In this document: positions 1 through 7,881 of the stretch, piece by piece
Position numbering within the stretch: position 1 is the first letter of the stretch
How the letters are laid out: each line of letters starts with the position of its first letter
Source: Salinibacterium sp.
GTDB taxonomy: Bacteria > Actinomycetota > Actinomycetes > Actinomycetales > Microbacteriaceae
NCBI GenBank assembly: GCA_019638845.1
Contig: JAHBSZ010000002.1
Coordinates: 620,001-684,000, forward strand
Reading direction: 5' to 3'
DNA length: 64,000 nucleotides
Program-made: the position numbers and the translations under genes
The notes under the pieces: model-generated
Database searches by the model: none
The model's input: the letters and a program-made list of their open reading frames with translations, nothing else
What the model was told of the DNA's origin: nothing

Positions 1-735
1 GCACCCGAGGTGAAGGTGGCCGAAGCCATCATCGAGACCCTGCATTCGACGAACCAGAATGTGCTGATTCAGCACTTCGTGCGAGAAAGTCGCGGGCGCG
101 ACATCCGGGCGCTCGTCGTTGGCGACCGAGTCATCGCCGCCATGCGTCGCACAGCGAACGGCGACGAGTTCCGGTCGAACGTGCACCGGGGTGGATCTGT
201 CGAAGCCGTCGACATCACCCCCGAGTACGAGCAGGCGGCCGTGCGATCCGCGCAAATCATGGGGCTCAAGGTCGCGGGAGTCGACATGCTTGAGGGAGAA
301 GACGGACCACTCGTCATGGAGGTCAATTCCTCCCCAGGGCTCGAGGGCATCGAGGCAGCGACCCGTCTCGATATAGCGGGTGCAATCATCGACCACATCG
401 CCGACCGGGTCGCGTTCCCCGACATCGACGTTCGTCAACGATTGAGCGTCTCCAGCGGCTACGGCGTCGCTGAGATCGTCGTCTATGCCAACGCCGACCT
501 CGTGGGCACTTCGCTCGGCGACTCCGGCCTGCCCGATCGCGACATCGTCGTGTTGACGCTGCACCGCGGCACCACTGTGATCCCGAATCCGCGTCGCACG
601 ACGGTGCTCGAGGCCGGCGACCGGTTGCTGTGCTTCGGCAAGCTCGAAGAGATGCGGTCGATGGTCGAGCGTCGACCCCGCCGCCGAAAAGTACGCAAGC
701 TTCCGACCGGGGCACTGCCCACTGAGGACGCCTAG
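1..735 (+). CDS. RimK-like ATP-grasp ligase with C-terminal TrkA-C domain (5' end outside the window)
   Basis: Only the C-terminal 244 or so codons are present; the reading frame is open to the left edge, so the true start lies upstream. The first ~135 residues match the second half of the RimK alpha-L-glutamate ligase ATP-grasp fold, including DIRALVVGD, the FRSNVHRGG loop and the metal-binding EVNSSPGLEGIE motif. From about residue 150 a second module (GYGVAEIVV...DRDIVVLTLHRG...EAGDRLLCFG) matches the TrkA-C/RCK-C ligand-binding fold normally found on potassium-channel gating subunits. RimK enzymes add glutamate to protein or peptide C-termini; what this one modifies cannot be seen. The TrkA-C tail suggests allosteric control by a small molecule, which is inference. 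A GntR regulator follows 37 bp downstream on the same strand. Confidence 0.85.
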   Translation, partial: APEVKVAEAIIETLHSTNQNVLIQHFVRESRGRDIRALVVGDRVIAAMRRTANGDEFRSNVHRGGSVEAVDITPEYEQAAVRSAQIMGLKVAGVDMLEGEDGPLVMEVNSSPGLEGIEAATRLDIAGAIIDHIADRVAFPDIDVRQRLSVSSGYGVAEIVVYANADLVGTSLGDSGLPDRDIVVLTLHRGTTVIPNPRRTTVLEAGDRLLCFGKLEEMRSMVERRPRRRKVRKLPTGALPTEDA

Positions 736-772
736 CCCACCGAGGGAGCGGCAGCACAACTATGCTCGGCAC

Positions 773-1561
773 ATGACCACGACGGACGCCAGCCGGTACC
801 TCGGCGAACCGCTCCTGACCTCCCCCGGCCAGCCACTAAGGGTCGCGGTCTATTCGCGCATCTCCCAAGGAATCCGGTCAGGGACGCTGATCGCGGGGGA
901 GCTATTGCCTCGTGAAACTGAACTCGGTCTCGCCCTAGGGGTCAGTCGGACCGTTGTGCGCGAAGCGCTCATGCTCCTCGAAGAAGACGGCCTTATTCTC
1001 ACCAAGCGCGGCGTGGGGCGATTCGTGTCTGACGCACCACCCCACGCGGGGCCGGAAGGGTTCCAGCCGCTCGAGTCGTTGCTCGCGGAACCGGGATCGT
1101 TGCTCTCTGTCGAAGTGCTCGAGTTCACGCTCCAAGCGACAACAGATTTCGTCTCCGACTACCTCGGTGATGGGGTGGGTGACACCTTCTGGTTCCGGGA
1201 ATGTGTGGTCTATCGCGACGGTGAACCCGTCGCTCTCGTGCAGGAATACGTGCCAGACGAGCAGCGTCTAGAAGCGCTACGCGCCGACGTGAGCTCGGGT
1301 CTCCATGATGCGGCAGCCCAAGCCTCCACCCTGCTCCAGGCCTTCGCGCGCGGGGAGCAGCCCTTCACGGCGGGCGTGTGCCGCGTCGCCGCTACCGTCG
1401 CGGGCCCGACCCGCGCCGCCCATCTGAATATCAAGGCGAGCGATCCGATCCTCGTCCTCACCCAAGCCGCAGCGTTGGGCGGGACGCCCGCCTACGTGTC
1501 GAAGTGCGCCTTGGCACCCGCTTTCGGACACCTTGCCGTCACTCTCGGATCACGCGCGTAG
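773..1561 (+). CDS. GntR-family transcriptional regulator with UTRA-type ligand domain
   Basis: This 262-residue protein has a winged helix-turn-helix at about residues 14-82 (IRSGTLIAGELLPRETELG followed by VSRTVVREALMLLEEDGLI), the classic GntR N-terminal domain. Residues ~95-255 look like a UTRA small-molecule domain (FRECVVYRDGEPVALVQEYV). HutC/UTRA regulators are usually repressors that release DNA on binding a sugar phosphate, amino acid or other metabolite. It lies between a RimK-like gene (same strand, 37 bp upstream) and a convergent glycoside hydrolase whose stop is only 24 bp away, so no target is obvious. The ATG start is the first in frame after the upstream stop. The family is clear; the ligand is unknown. 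Confidence 0.88.
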   Translation: MTTTDASRYLGEPLLTSPGQPLRVAVYSRISQGIRSGTLIAGELLPRETELGLALGVSRTVVREALMLLEEDGLILTKRGVGRFVSDAPPHAGPEGFQPLESLLAEPGSLLSVEVLEFTLQATTDFVSDYLGDGVGDTFWFRECVVYRDGEPVALVQEYVPDEQRLEALRADVSSGLHDAAAQASTLLQAFARGEQPFTAGVCRVAATVAGPTRAAHLNIKASDPILVLTQAAALGGTPAYVSKCALAPAFGHLAVTLGSRA

Positions 1562-1584
1562 CGGGCGTCCGCGCGAACTCCACA

Positions 1585-4074
1585 TCAGCTGGTCTGAACC
1601 CCCGTGCCGTACCAGCGCAGCGCGGTCGCCATGATGCTGAAACTCTCAGAGAGCTGACCTTCGTACCCACTCGGGGTGCCGTCCCACATGCGCCAATCGA
1701 CGCCCGAGCCGACACCACCTAGGGAGGAGTCATCCGCAATCGTTTCGGCGAGACTCTCGAGAACTGAGCGGCTCTGTTCGTGCAACCCCGTGCGCTCGAG
1801 CGCATCGACGACGACTCGCGCAGTGTGGTGGGTCATCGCGCCCTGCATGTAGACGCCCATGGGGCTGCCAAAGGTTCCAGCACCAATGTCCGAATCGGGA
1901 ATTCGCCATGCATTGATGGGGAGGCCGTTTCGAAGGTCGGGGATCCCGACCTCGTTCCACACGTCGAGCAATCGGGCCATGATGGCGCGCGCCTTCTCTT
2001 GGGGAATCAGGTCGGTCTTGCAGGCTAGGCCCTGGACCAGGCTGAAGGCATAGTCGTGCAACACGCCGTCCTTCGACCGCCACCCGCCAATCAGCCCACT
2101 CTCCTCGTTGAAGAAGGTGGGAAGGTAAGACGCTTGGAGCGCGGAACGTGCCTCAGCGATCTTGTGGGCCAACTCCGTTTCACCCCGCGCTTGCAGCGCC
2201 GGCCCGAGCACCGTCCATGCATCGTAGAGCGCAGCGTTTGACCATGCGCATTTCCAGCCGAACGAGATGGCATCGCAGAAGGTGGTGCTCCACTGATGCT
2301 CTCCAGAGATCCCCAGCCGTAGCGGGGATTCGACCAGACCGTCGCCATCAATGTCGCGGGCGAGCATCTCCTCGGTTGTCGTCACCACTCGTTCGCGATG
2401 GCGTTCGAACCAGTCGCCGGACGGATCCCAATCCAAATACCGTCCCAGGCCCAACATCGTGTTAGCACCGACAATGAGGTAAGAATCCTCAAGGAGAACG
2501 TTGCCATGGGACGTAGGTCCACTCCCATACCCGGGGCCCAAGTCGAGCCACCGAGACAATGAGTGCCCCAAGAGGGTCATCGGGTGAACCCCCGGGAGAA
2601 GTTCCGGGCTGAAGCTGGCGGTCGCCGAAATGTCATCGAGGCTTACCGTGCAGTGGGTCGAGGCCCCATTGTTCGAGTAGGTTGCCGTATCCGCACGGAA
2701 CGCGAACGAGCTCACCCAGTGGCGATCAATCATTTTCGCCACAATCGGCGGGGTTTCCGGCTTCACCTGAGGTTTGGCCACGTCACCCACGGCAAACGTC
2801 ACGGTGCTAGTGAACTCACCTGCCAGGAGAACATAGTCGCCGAAGCCCGTCGCTCGCTCGCCTAGCTTCAACTCGAGTGTGTTTGTGTCGAGATCCCTTA
2901 CCGAGTCACTTCTCCACAGTGCATCATTCGTCGCGGAGAGGCGCACAGAACCGTAGCGCGGGAAATGCCAGATCGCTTCCGGCCCCATGAGCCCGGTTTC
3001 GCCAGAGAACGTGAGCGATCCGAGAGTGCAGGAAGGAGTCTTGCGATTGTCGGCAGCAACATGCCAAGCCGAACTCGTCCATGCTCGAAGCTCCCGCTCC
3101 CCAACCCGCTTGGCGTCGAGCACAACGCGATCCTTCTCGACCGTGAAGGTCAAAATATAGCGCTGTCCCGATTCGGCGAGGGCGACGTCGTAGGTAATCG
3201 AATTGCCCTTGACCTTCACGCTCCCGCGGAAGTTGGTAGCCATCAACCCCAGGGGGCGAAACCCCGTGTGGTGCGCCAGTCGGGGGCCCTGACCGAGGTA
3301 CTCCGCATGCTGATCCTGGAGGATTGGATACGCAGCCCCGATGGCACTGCCTGGGCGGACCATGTCAAAGAGTCGCGGAATTTGCAGGAGATTCTCGTGC
3401 GTTCTGCCGTTGCCATCCTCATCCACGGAGAAATAGCTCCACCCCGGCGTGTATAGACGAAAACCCACCTCAAGGTAGGGCGTAGCAAAGCGCACCTCTG
3501 CGTTGCGCTGGGTGGCGGTCACGCCTTCCGGCAGGCCAGCAAGATCCAGCGATTCCACTTCCAAGAGCGACTCGCGCTCAGGTGCCCACGGCTCTGTGGG
3601 TTCTCCCTCCAAAACGAGCCCCGTCATTGCAAGGCTCCAACCTGGCCACCACCGATCGACAGCAGCCTGCCTGACTTGCGCGACCAGCCCCTTCAGAAGC
3701 TGACCGCCAAGGTCTATTTCGACCCCGCTGCCGAAAACCTCATCCGCGGAAGTGTGGATGTCCTTTAGTACGTCCCAGCCCGAAGAGTTTGGGGTGCAGA
3801 GGCGAACATGAAGCGCCGCCTCACTTTCCAGTTTTTCGCCGTCCTTGAAATACCCGGCCGCGGAAACCAAGCGAAGTGAATCAACTCGCAAGGGCGCGTC
3901 TGCAAACATGGCTCGCGAGTGGATTATTCGACGTTCAGGCGCCCCAGCTTCTCGCTCTGCGGCATCATTCTCCGCCCAGTGCGCTCGCGTCGATAGCCGC
4001 GCCGGTGCGGCCGAAGTCTTCTCTAACGTTGAGGATGCGTAGTTTCGAGGGTGGGAAAAGAGGTTGCGTTTCAC
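1585..4074 (-). CDS. Six-hairpin glycoside hydrolase, family not recognised
   Basis: The 829-residue protein has a beta-rich first half and an alpha-helical second half from about residue 430. The segment RDIDGDGLVESPLRLG, followed at about residues 595-611 by WSTTFCDAISFGWKCAW, is the pattern of (alpha/alpha)6-barrel glycosidases such as GH63, GH78 and GH116, where the Asp/Glu residues near DGDGLVE and the later Asp serve in catalysis. There is no signal peptide at the chosen start, so it probably acts inside the cell on imported oligosaccharide. The GTG start at 4074 follows a weak AG-rich stretch; the ATG at 3909 would remove 55 poorly structured residues. It ends a leftward mannoside import operon, so an alpha- or beta-mannoside or mixed glycan substrate is inferred, not shown. 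Confidence 0.7.
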   Translation of the reverse strand: MKRNLFSHPRNYASSTLEKTSAAPARLSTRAHWAENDAAEREAGAPERRIIHSRAMFADAPLRVDSLRLVSAAGYFKDGEKLESEAALHVRLCTPNSSGWDVLKDIHTSADEVFGSGVEIDLGGQLLKGLVAQVRQAAVDRWWPGWSLAMTGLVLEGEPTEPWAPERESLLEVESLDLAGLPEGVTATQRNAEVRFATPYLEVGFRLYTPGWSYFSVDEDGNGRTHENLLQIPRLFDMVRPGSAIGAAYPILQDQHAEYLGQGPRLAHHTGFRPLGLMATNFRGSVKVKGNSITYDVALAESGQRYILTFTVEKDRVVLDAKRVGERELRAWTSSAWHVAADNRKTPSCTLGSLTFSGETGLMGPEAIWHFPRYGSVRLSATNDALWRSDSVRDLDTNTLELKLGERATGFGDYVLLAGEFTSTVTFAVGDVAKPQVKPETPPIVAKMIDRHWVSSFAFRADTATYSNNGASTHCTVSLDDISATASFSPELLPGVHPMTLLGHSLSRWLDLGPGYGSGPTSHGNVLLEDSYLIVGANTMLGLGRYLDWDPSGDWFERHRERVVTTTEEMLARDIDGDGLVESPLRLGISGEHQWSTTFCDAISFGWKCAWSNAALYDAWTVLGPALQARGETELAHKIAEARSALQASYLPTFFNEESGLIGGWRSKDGVLHDYAFSLVQGLACKTDLIPQEKARAIMARLLDVWNEVGIPDLRNGLPINAWRIPDSDIGAGTFGSPMGVYMQGAMTHHTARVVVDALERTGLHEQSRSVLESLAETIADDSSLGGVGSGVDWRMWDGTPSGYEGQLSESFSIMATALRWYGTGVQTS

Positions 4075-4129
4075 TGTTCGGAATCTTTCGGGAGAGGTTT
4101 GACGGGATACTGCTGTTGCACTTCTGGCG

Positions 4130-4210
4130 CTAGCGGAACTGTGGCTCGGCCCGCCTCGTGCGACACCACTCGCGAGGAACTGGGGCCGGTGGGTTGTACT
4201 GATCGGCCAT
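4130..4210 (-). CDS. Possible 26-codon small ORF between permease and hydrolase
   Basis: An ATG lies five bases after the stop of the MalG-like permease, with a short AGGA-like sequence just before it that overlaps that stop. It opens a 26-codon frame (MADQYNPPAPVPREWCRTRR, then AEPQFR) ending 55 bp before the hydrolase start. The peptide is proline- and arginine-rich and matches no family I know. The spacing would suit translational coupling within the operon, but a frame this short can arise by chance. It may simply be the leader region of the hydrolase gene. Confidence 0.2.
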   Translation of the reverse strand: MADQYNPPAPVPREWCRTRRAEPQFR

Positions 4211-4215
4211 GATTC

Positions 4216-5040
4216 CTAGTCCTTGACTGACCCGGCTAGCGACCCAACTCGAAGCCATCGCTGTCCCACGAGGAAGATCAGGAGAATCGGAAGTACTCCG
4301 ACAATCATCGCCGCCGCTGTTTGAGGGCCGCCGCTTCGATACTGCGTGGAGAACTGCGCAATTCCAAGGGCGACAGTTGGTGTATCCCCGTTGGGCAGGA
4401 GGAGCAAAGCGATAAGCAGCTCGCTCCATTGGATGAAGCAACTCAATACGAACGCGGTAGCGAGCGCAGGCTTCGCCATCGGCAGGGCGACTGAGACGAA
4501 TGTTCGGATTGAGCCGGCACCGTCGACTTGGGCAGCTTCAAAAACCTCTGTTGGCAACTGAAGAAAATACGATCGAAGGAAGAGAGCCACCCAAGACGAG
4601 AAGATGATCCCGTAGATGACCGCGAGCCAGATCAGTGAATTCACCATTCGTAGACTCAACGCGAGATTGAACAATGGGATCACTATCGCCGCCACCGGCA
4701 GGAAGATCGCGGTACTGATGAGACCCGCAGCGATGCCCCTGCCCAAAAACTTGAAGCGAGCCAAGGCGAAACCGCTCATGCTGCCCAAAAGCACAGCAAG
4801 CGGCGCTCCAACCGAGATGACTATCAGCGAGTTGAGAATCGCGAAGCCCATCTCCCCGACAGTGACTGCCTCAATGATGTTTTCGAATGTCCACGTTCCC
4901 CCAAGGCTCGTCGGAGCGAGGATGAATTCGTCTACCGGCCGGAGGGACACTCTTACTACCCAGAGGAGTGGCCCAACCACCACTGCAAGTGCCAGAAGAA
5001 CTATCCCTCCAGACAGGATGCGCGACCACTTGCTATCCAT
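4216..5040 (-). CDS. Carbohydrate ABC transporter permease, MalG type
   Basis: This inner-membrane subunit of a sugar importer has about six hydrophobic segments and the EAA loop (EVFEAAQVDGAGSIRTFVSV) that docks on the ATPase. The chosen ATG at 5040 follows the stop of the upstream permease by 16 bp and gives a typical MalG length of 274 residues. An in-frame ATG at 5097 inside the upstream gene would add 19 polar residues. It works with the MalF-like permease and the lipoprotein encoded just upstream. No sugar ATPase gene is present in the locus, so a shared MsiK-type ATPase encoded elsewhere is likely (known for actinobacterial sugar importers; inferred here). Its substrate is probably a mannoside oligosaccharide, judged from the neighbours. 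Confidence 0.9.
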   Translation of the reverse strand: MDSKWSRILSGGIVLLALAVVVGPLLWVVRVSLRPVDEFILAPTSLGGTWTFENIIEAVTVGEMGFAILNSLIVISVGAPLAVLLGSMSGFALARFKFLGRGIAAGLISTAIFLPVAAIVIPLFNLALSLRMVNSLIWLAVIYGIIFSSWVALFLRSYFLQLPTEVFEAAQVDGAGSIRTFVSVALPMAKPALATAFVLSCFIQWSELLIALLLLPNGDTPTVALGIAQFSTQYRSGGPQTAAAMIVGVLPILLIFLVGQRWLRVGSLAGSVKD

Positions 5041-5056
5041 TCTCGAGAGCACGGCC

Positions 5057-5983
5057 CTAGCTCCAATCTTCCGCTTGTCGGATCCGCCGCATGACAACCT
5101 GAATCAGGATGACGAAAGCCATAAGTATGAGAGCGATCACGGCGATCGCCGCTCCGCGACCTAGCTGAGTTCCGCCGACCAACGTTTGATAGATCGCGTA
5201 GTCGAGAGTCACTGAAGACACGCCGGGGCCGCCGCGCGTGAGCGCATAAATCCATGGGAAGAATCCGGTGAGGGTGGTGATGGTGAGCATGAGTGTGAAG
5301 AAGCGAGTAACCGAGCTCAGCCCTGGCCGGTAGATGTGCCAAATAATTTGCCACTTGTTCGCACCGTCAAGAAGCGCGGCCTCCACGTACGACGGGGAGA
5401 TCGCAGCGAGCCCTGCAGAGAAGAGAAGAATCCCGGTGCCCATTGTTGCCCAGGAAATGACCATAATCACGCTGAACAGCACAAGGTTGCTGTCCGTCAG
5501 CCAGTTCGGGGACAGAACCCCGAAGGTAAGCGTCTTCAGTATTTGGTTGATGGGGCCGTCGTTCGCGAGCACAATGCGAAACACGACGCCCACCGTGATG
5601 GGGGGGAGCATTGCGGGGATAAACAGCAAGGTTCGGATGAGCGTTGCATGCTTCATCGGGAATATCAGAATTGACAAGATGAAGGGCACGGCAACCCAGA
5701 CGGCAACTCCCAGCAGCAACAGGACGTTGTTCAGGATAATCCGTTGAAAGTCCTGCCATGCGAAGAGGAACTCGAAGTTGGCGAAGCCGACGAATTCCGG
5801 ACTCGAGAGCACGTCGTATCTCGTGAAGGCCAAACCAATAACTTGGGTGAGCGGCCAGAACGTAAACACCAGCAACAAGGCCAGCTGAGGCAATACAAAG
5901 CCAGCCCCTTCGAGCCGTCGCTTCGGCCGGCTGGGCTGGCTTGCCCCGCCCCTGCCACGGCCTATCGCACTAGTTGAGGTCAC
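5057..5983 (-). CDS. Carbohydrate ABC transporter permease, MalF type
   Basis: This 308-residue permease starts at the GTG at 5983, preceded by AAAGGGA at a good distance; the longer open frame upstream is low-complexity and overlaps the intergenic hairpin. A basic N-terminus (SRPKRRLEG) leads into the first membrane helix (FVLPQLALLLVFTFWPL), followed by five more. The EAA loop reads YVEAALLDGANKWQIIWHIY. Together with the MalG-type partner 16 bp downstream it forms the membrane pore. It is separated from the binding-protein gene by 137 bp holding a strong hairpin, a layout that often lowers permease expression relative to the binding protein. Confidence 0.92.
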   Translation of the reverse strand: MTSTSAIGRGRGGASQPSRPKRRLEGAGFVLPQLALLLVFTFWPLTQVIGLAFTRYDVLSSPEFVGFANFEFLFAWQDFQRIILNNVLLLLGVAVWVAVPFILSILIFPMKHATLIRTLLFIPAMLPPITVGVVFRIVLANDGPINQILKTLTFGVLSPNWLTDSNLVLFSVIMVISWATMGTGILLFSAGLAAISPSYVEAALLDGANKWQIIWHIYRPGLSSVTRFFTLMLTITTLTGFFPWIYALTRGGPGVSSVTLDYAIYQTLVGGTQLGRGAAIAVIALILMAFVILIQVVMRRIRQAEDWS

Positions 5984-6042
5984 GTTGCGTCCCTTTCTGG
6001 GTGGCTCTCGCCGCGGTCGACGTTCGCGTTGATGAGTCTGAT

Positions 6043-6073
6043 CGTGTGGCGAGGCGGGTTGCCTCGCCACACG
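6043..6073 (-). other. Intercistronic stem-loop between binding protein and permease genes
   Basis: A perfect 13-bp inverted repeat (CGTGTGGCGAGGC / GCCTCGCCACACG) with a five-base loop sits 48 bp after the binding-protein stop. No run of T follows on the transcribed strand, so it is less likely to be a full terminator than an mRNA-stabilising or attenuating hairpin. In other sugar importers, such as malE-malF, hairpins of this kind keep binding-protein mRNA in excess over permease mRNA. Confidence 0.7.
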
Positions 6074-6120
6074 ATTCTTTGACTTATCCGGGGCTTGTGA
6101 ATCCCCAGAGTCGGCCTCGG

Positions 6121-7380
6121 CTAGCCGCGCTGCTGCTGCTCGAGGTTCTCCAAGAATCCCATCACGTCGCCCGACACCAAGGCCTGTGTGATGTTCGCCC
6201 ACGCAGCATTCGTGGCGGAGTTGTTCATGAAGCTAGCAAACGGCTCCACCGCGCCACGAGCATCGACGATTTCAAGGATGGCCTGAGCCCCCTTGCTGCC
6301 GGTGATCCCGAGGACATCAACGTCAGCACGGTTCGGGAAGGTACCCTCGTTCTTCAGCGTAAGGGCTTGGCCCTCAGGTGAGAGCATCGCCGCGATGACC
6401 TTCTTCGCTCCTTCAGGATTGGTCGAAGACGCGCTCACACCCCACACGCGTGCGGGCGAGAAGAACTGGCCAGAGAGTGGGGCCCCGTCAATCTGCGGGC
6501 TAGCGAACACTCCATAGCCGTCGACTCCGAGGCCCGCGTCCCACACCTTCCAGTTCATGACCGCCGAGATAATGCCGGGAACCATCGCGACTTCTCCAGC
6601 AGCGAACGCCGCCTCCATGTCGCTATATGACTTGCCGGCGTGATCCTCGTTCACGAGCCCTTCGGTGTAGAGACCGCTAAGCGCCGTCAGCATCTCGACG
6701 AATCGCGGGTCGGTGAACTTGAGCTCACCGGTAAGCAATCCTCGGGCCTCTTCGGTGGTGAAGTACTCTCCTGACAAGGACGACCACGCCCACCACATGA
6801 GGTAGCCGTCCGTGCCCGAGGCGCCAATCGGCGTGATGCCCGCCGCTTTCAGCGCCTTCGCCGCGTCAGTGAACTCTTCCCACGTCTCGGGTGCCTTCTC
6901 AGGATCGAGGCCCGCCTTCGCGAACAGCGCTTTGTTGTAGTACCAAAGAGAACCTTGACCGCCAGACGGTGCTCCAGCGAAAGTGTCGTCGAGGTTGGTC
7001 GAATCGTAGGGAGTCGCACCCCAGCCACCGAGAGCGTCGCCACCCTCGATGTCGCTGATGCTCATCGGCGCGATCGACGGAAAGAGGCTTTCATATGTCG
7101 ACCCTGGAAGCATCTCAACGACGTCACCGAGGTCTCCGGAGAGAGACTTCGTGGTCGCCGAGGCGAGATAGGTGTCGAACGGAAGCAGGTCAATTTCAGA
7201 CTCGATCCCAGAAACGTCAGCGGCCTCCTGGAATATGACTTCTACTCCGGGGTCTCCCCACCCGAGCACCTTGACGGGAGCGTCCTCGGCAGGATCCGCC
7301 GTAGCGGTGCAGCCTGCGAGCGCTATGAATACTGCGCTGATCGTGGTGATCGCAGCAAACGACTTTGTTCGAGTTTTCAC
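6121..7380 (-). CDS. Extracellular sugar-binding lipoprotein of the ABC importer
   Basis: A 419-residue family-1 solute-binding protein. The N-terminus KTRTKSFAAITTISAVFIA ends in the lipobox LAGC, so Cys23 would be lipid-anchored to the outer face of the membrane. The mature protein has the alternating two-lobe pattern of sugar-binding proteins, with aromatic stretches (GYLMWWAWSSLSGEY) that could stack on sugar rings. The GTG start is set by a strong GGAGGT seven bases upstream. It is the first gene of the leftward operon with the two permeases and the hydrolase. A near-palindromic operator lies about 75 bp upstream of the start, matching one beside the LacI-family gene at 11625. The mannoside ligand is inferred from manA and the beta-mannosidase nearby. 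Confidence 0.93.
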   Translation of the reverse strand: MKTRTKSFAAITTISAVFIALAGCTATADPAEDAPVKVLGWGDPGVEVIFQEAADVSGIESEIDLLPFDTYLASATTKSLSGDLGDVVEMLPGSTYESLFPSIAPMSISDIEGGDALGGWGATPYDSTNLDDTFAGAPSGGQGSLWYYNKALFAKAGLDPEKAPETWEEFTDAAKALKAAGITPIGASGTDGYLMWWAWSSLSGEYFTTEEARGLLTGELKFTDPRFVEMLTALSGLYTEGLVNEDHAGKSYSDMEAAFAAGEVAMVPGIISAVMNWKVWDAGLGVDGYGVFASPQIDGAPLSGQFFSPARVWGVSASSTNPEGAKKVIAAMLSPEGQALTLKNEGTFPNRADVDVLGITGSKGAQAILEIVDARGAVEPFASFMNNSATNAAWANITQALVSGDVMGFLENLEQQQRG

Positions 7381-7452
7381 TTTCGTTACCTCCGGTTGTT
7401 TTGGTGTTTCGGTTGATTGGTGCTTCGGCTTTGTGCGATAGTAGCTCGCACG

Positions 7453-7466
7453 AGATAACGTTGTCT
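7453..7466. promoter_or_regulatory. LacI-family operator upstream of the sugar-binding protein gene
   Basis: The sequence AGATAACGTTGTCT is a 14-bp palindrome around a central CG, broken only at one symmetrical pair (T/G). LacI-family operators characteristically have a central CG. The same design with the same T/G mismatch occurs at 11510-11523 beside the LacI-family gene. It lies about 75 bp upstream of the binding-protein start, and also just upstream of the kinase remnant. Repressor binding is inferred from the match and has not been shown. Confidence 0.7.
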
Positions 7467-7484
7467 AGCCGACAGGAAAAATAA

Positions 7485-7748
7485 TTGGAATCGATTGCGG
7501 TCGCTGGACACCTGTGTCTCGACATCGCACCGCACCCGCCTGCATGGGTCGATTTCTTGTTTGAAACCGGGTATCCATTGGAAGTTGAACCACTCTCGAT
7601 CTCGCCCGGCGAGACGGTGGAGAACAAACCTGGGGCGGACGCGAGGGCCTCGAATCCGAGAAGCCGAATTGCGCCACAACGTCACTCGACCTCGCCATGG
7701 TCAACCCGGATTCGCCCGTTGGATAACTCGACTGGTCTGCGATCTTGA
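7485..7748 (+). pseudogene. Remnant of a PfkB-family sugar kinase (N-terminus only)
   Basis: A TTG-started frame preceded by AGGAAAA reads ESIAVAGHLCLDIAP and later PLEVEPLSISPGETVEN. This resembles the start of ribokinase-like PfkB sugar kinases, whose N-terminus typically reads VAGHxCLDIxP and then GGAVSNTG. Similarity fades after about 56 codons (position 7652) and the frame stops at 7748; the substrate and ATP-binding parts of a ~300-residue kinase are absent from all three frames. The GG...NTG motif is already altered. It sits divergent from the importer and just upstream of manA, where a sugar kinase would make sense. I read it as a decayed kinase gene; the assignment rests on motif recall alone. 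Confidence 0.5.
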
Positions 7749-7881
7749 CCCGCGCTCGTGCATGCTCCGCAGCAGTCATCAGCGGAAGACGCACCACTCC
7801 CGCCGTCGTTACCGCGGTCAGTCCGACGCTCGCCCCGCTATTCCCGTAAGCACCCCCATCACCATCACGAGAGGACACGCA

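Larger units (their letters stand above)
7381..7881. promoter_or_regulatory. Intergenic region between sugar-importer operon and manA (501 bp)
   Basis: This is the only stretch over 300 bp without an intact gene. From left to right it holds the ribosome-binding site of the binding-protein gene, a LacI-type operator (7453-7466), a decayed PfkB-kinase start (7485-7652), about 200 bp with no coding sense I can recognise, and the GAGAGGA ribosome-binding site of manA at 7869-7875. Promoters for both divergent transcripts must lie here, but no confident -35/-10 pair was picked out. Confidence 0.6.

Noticed and set aside
2494-2509. GAGAACGTTGCC inside the hydrolase gene as a further LacI operator
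   Set aside because: Only the AACGTT core is shared; outer positions do not pair and it is within coding sequence.
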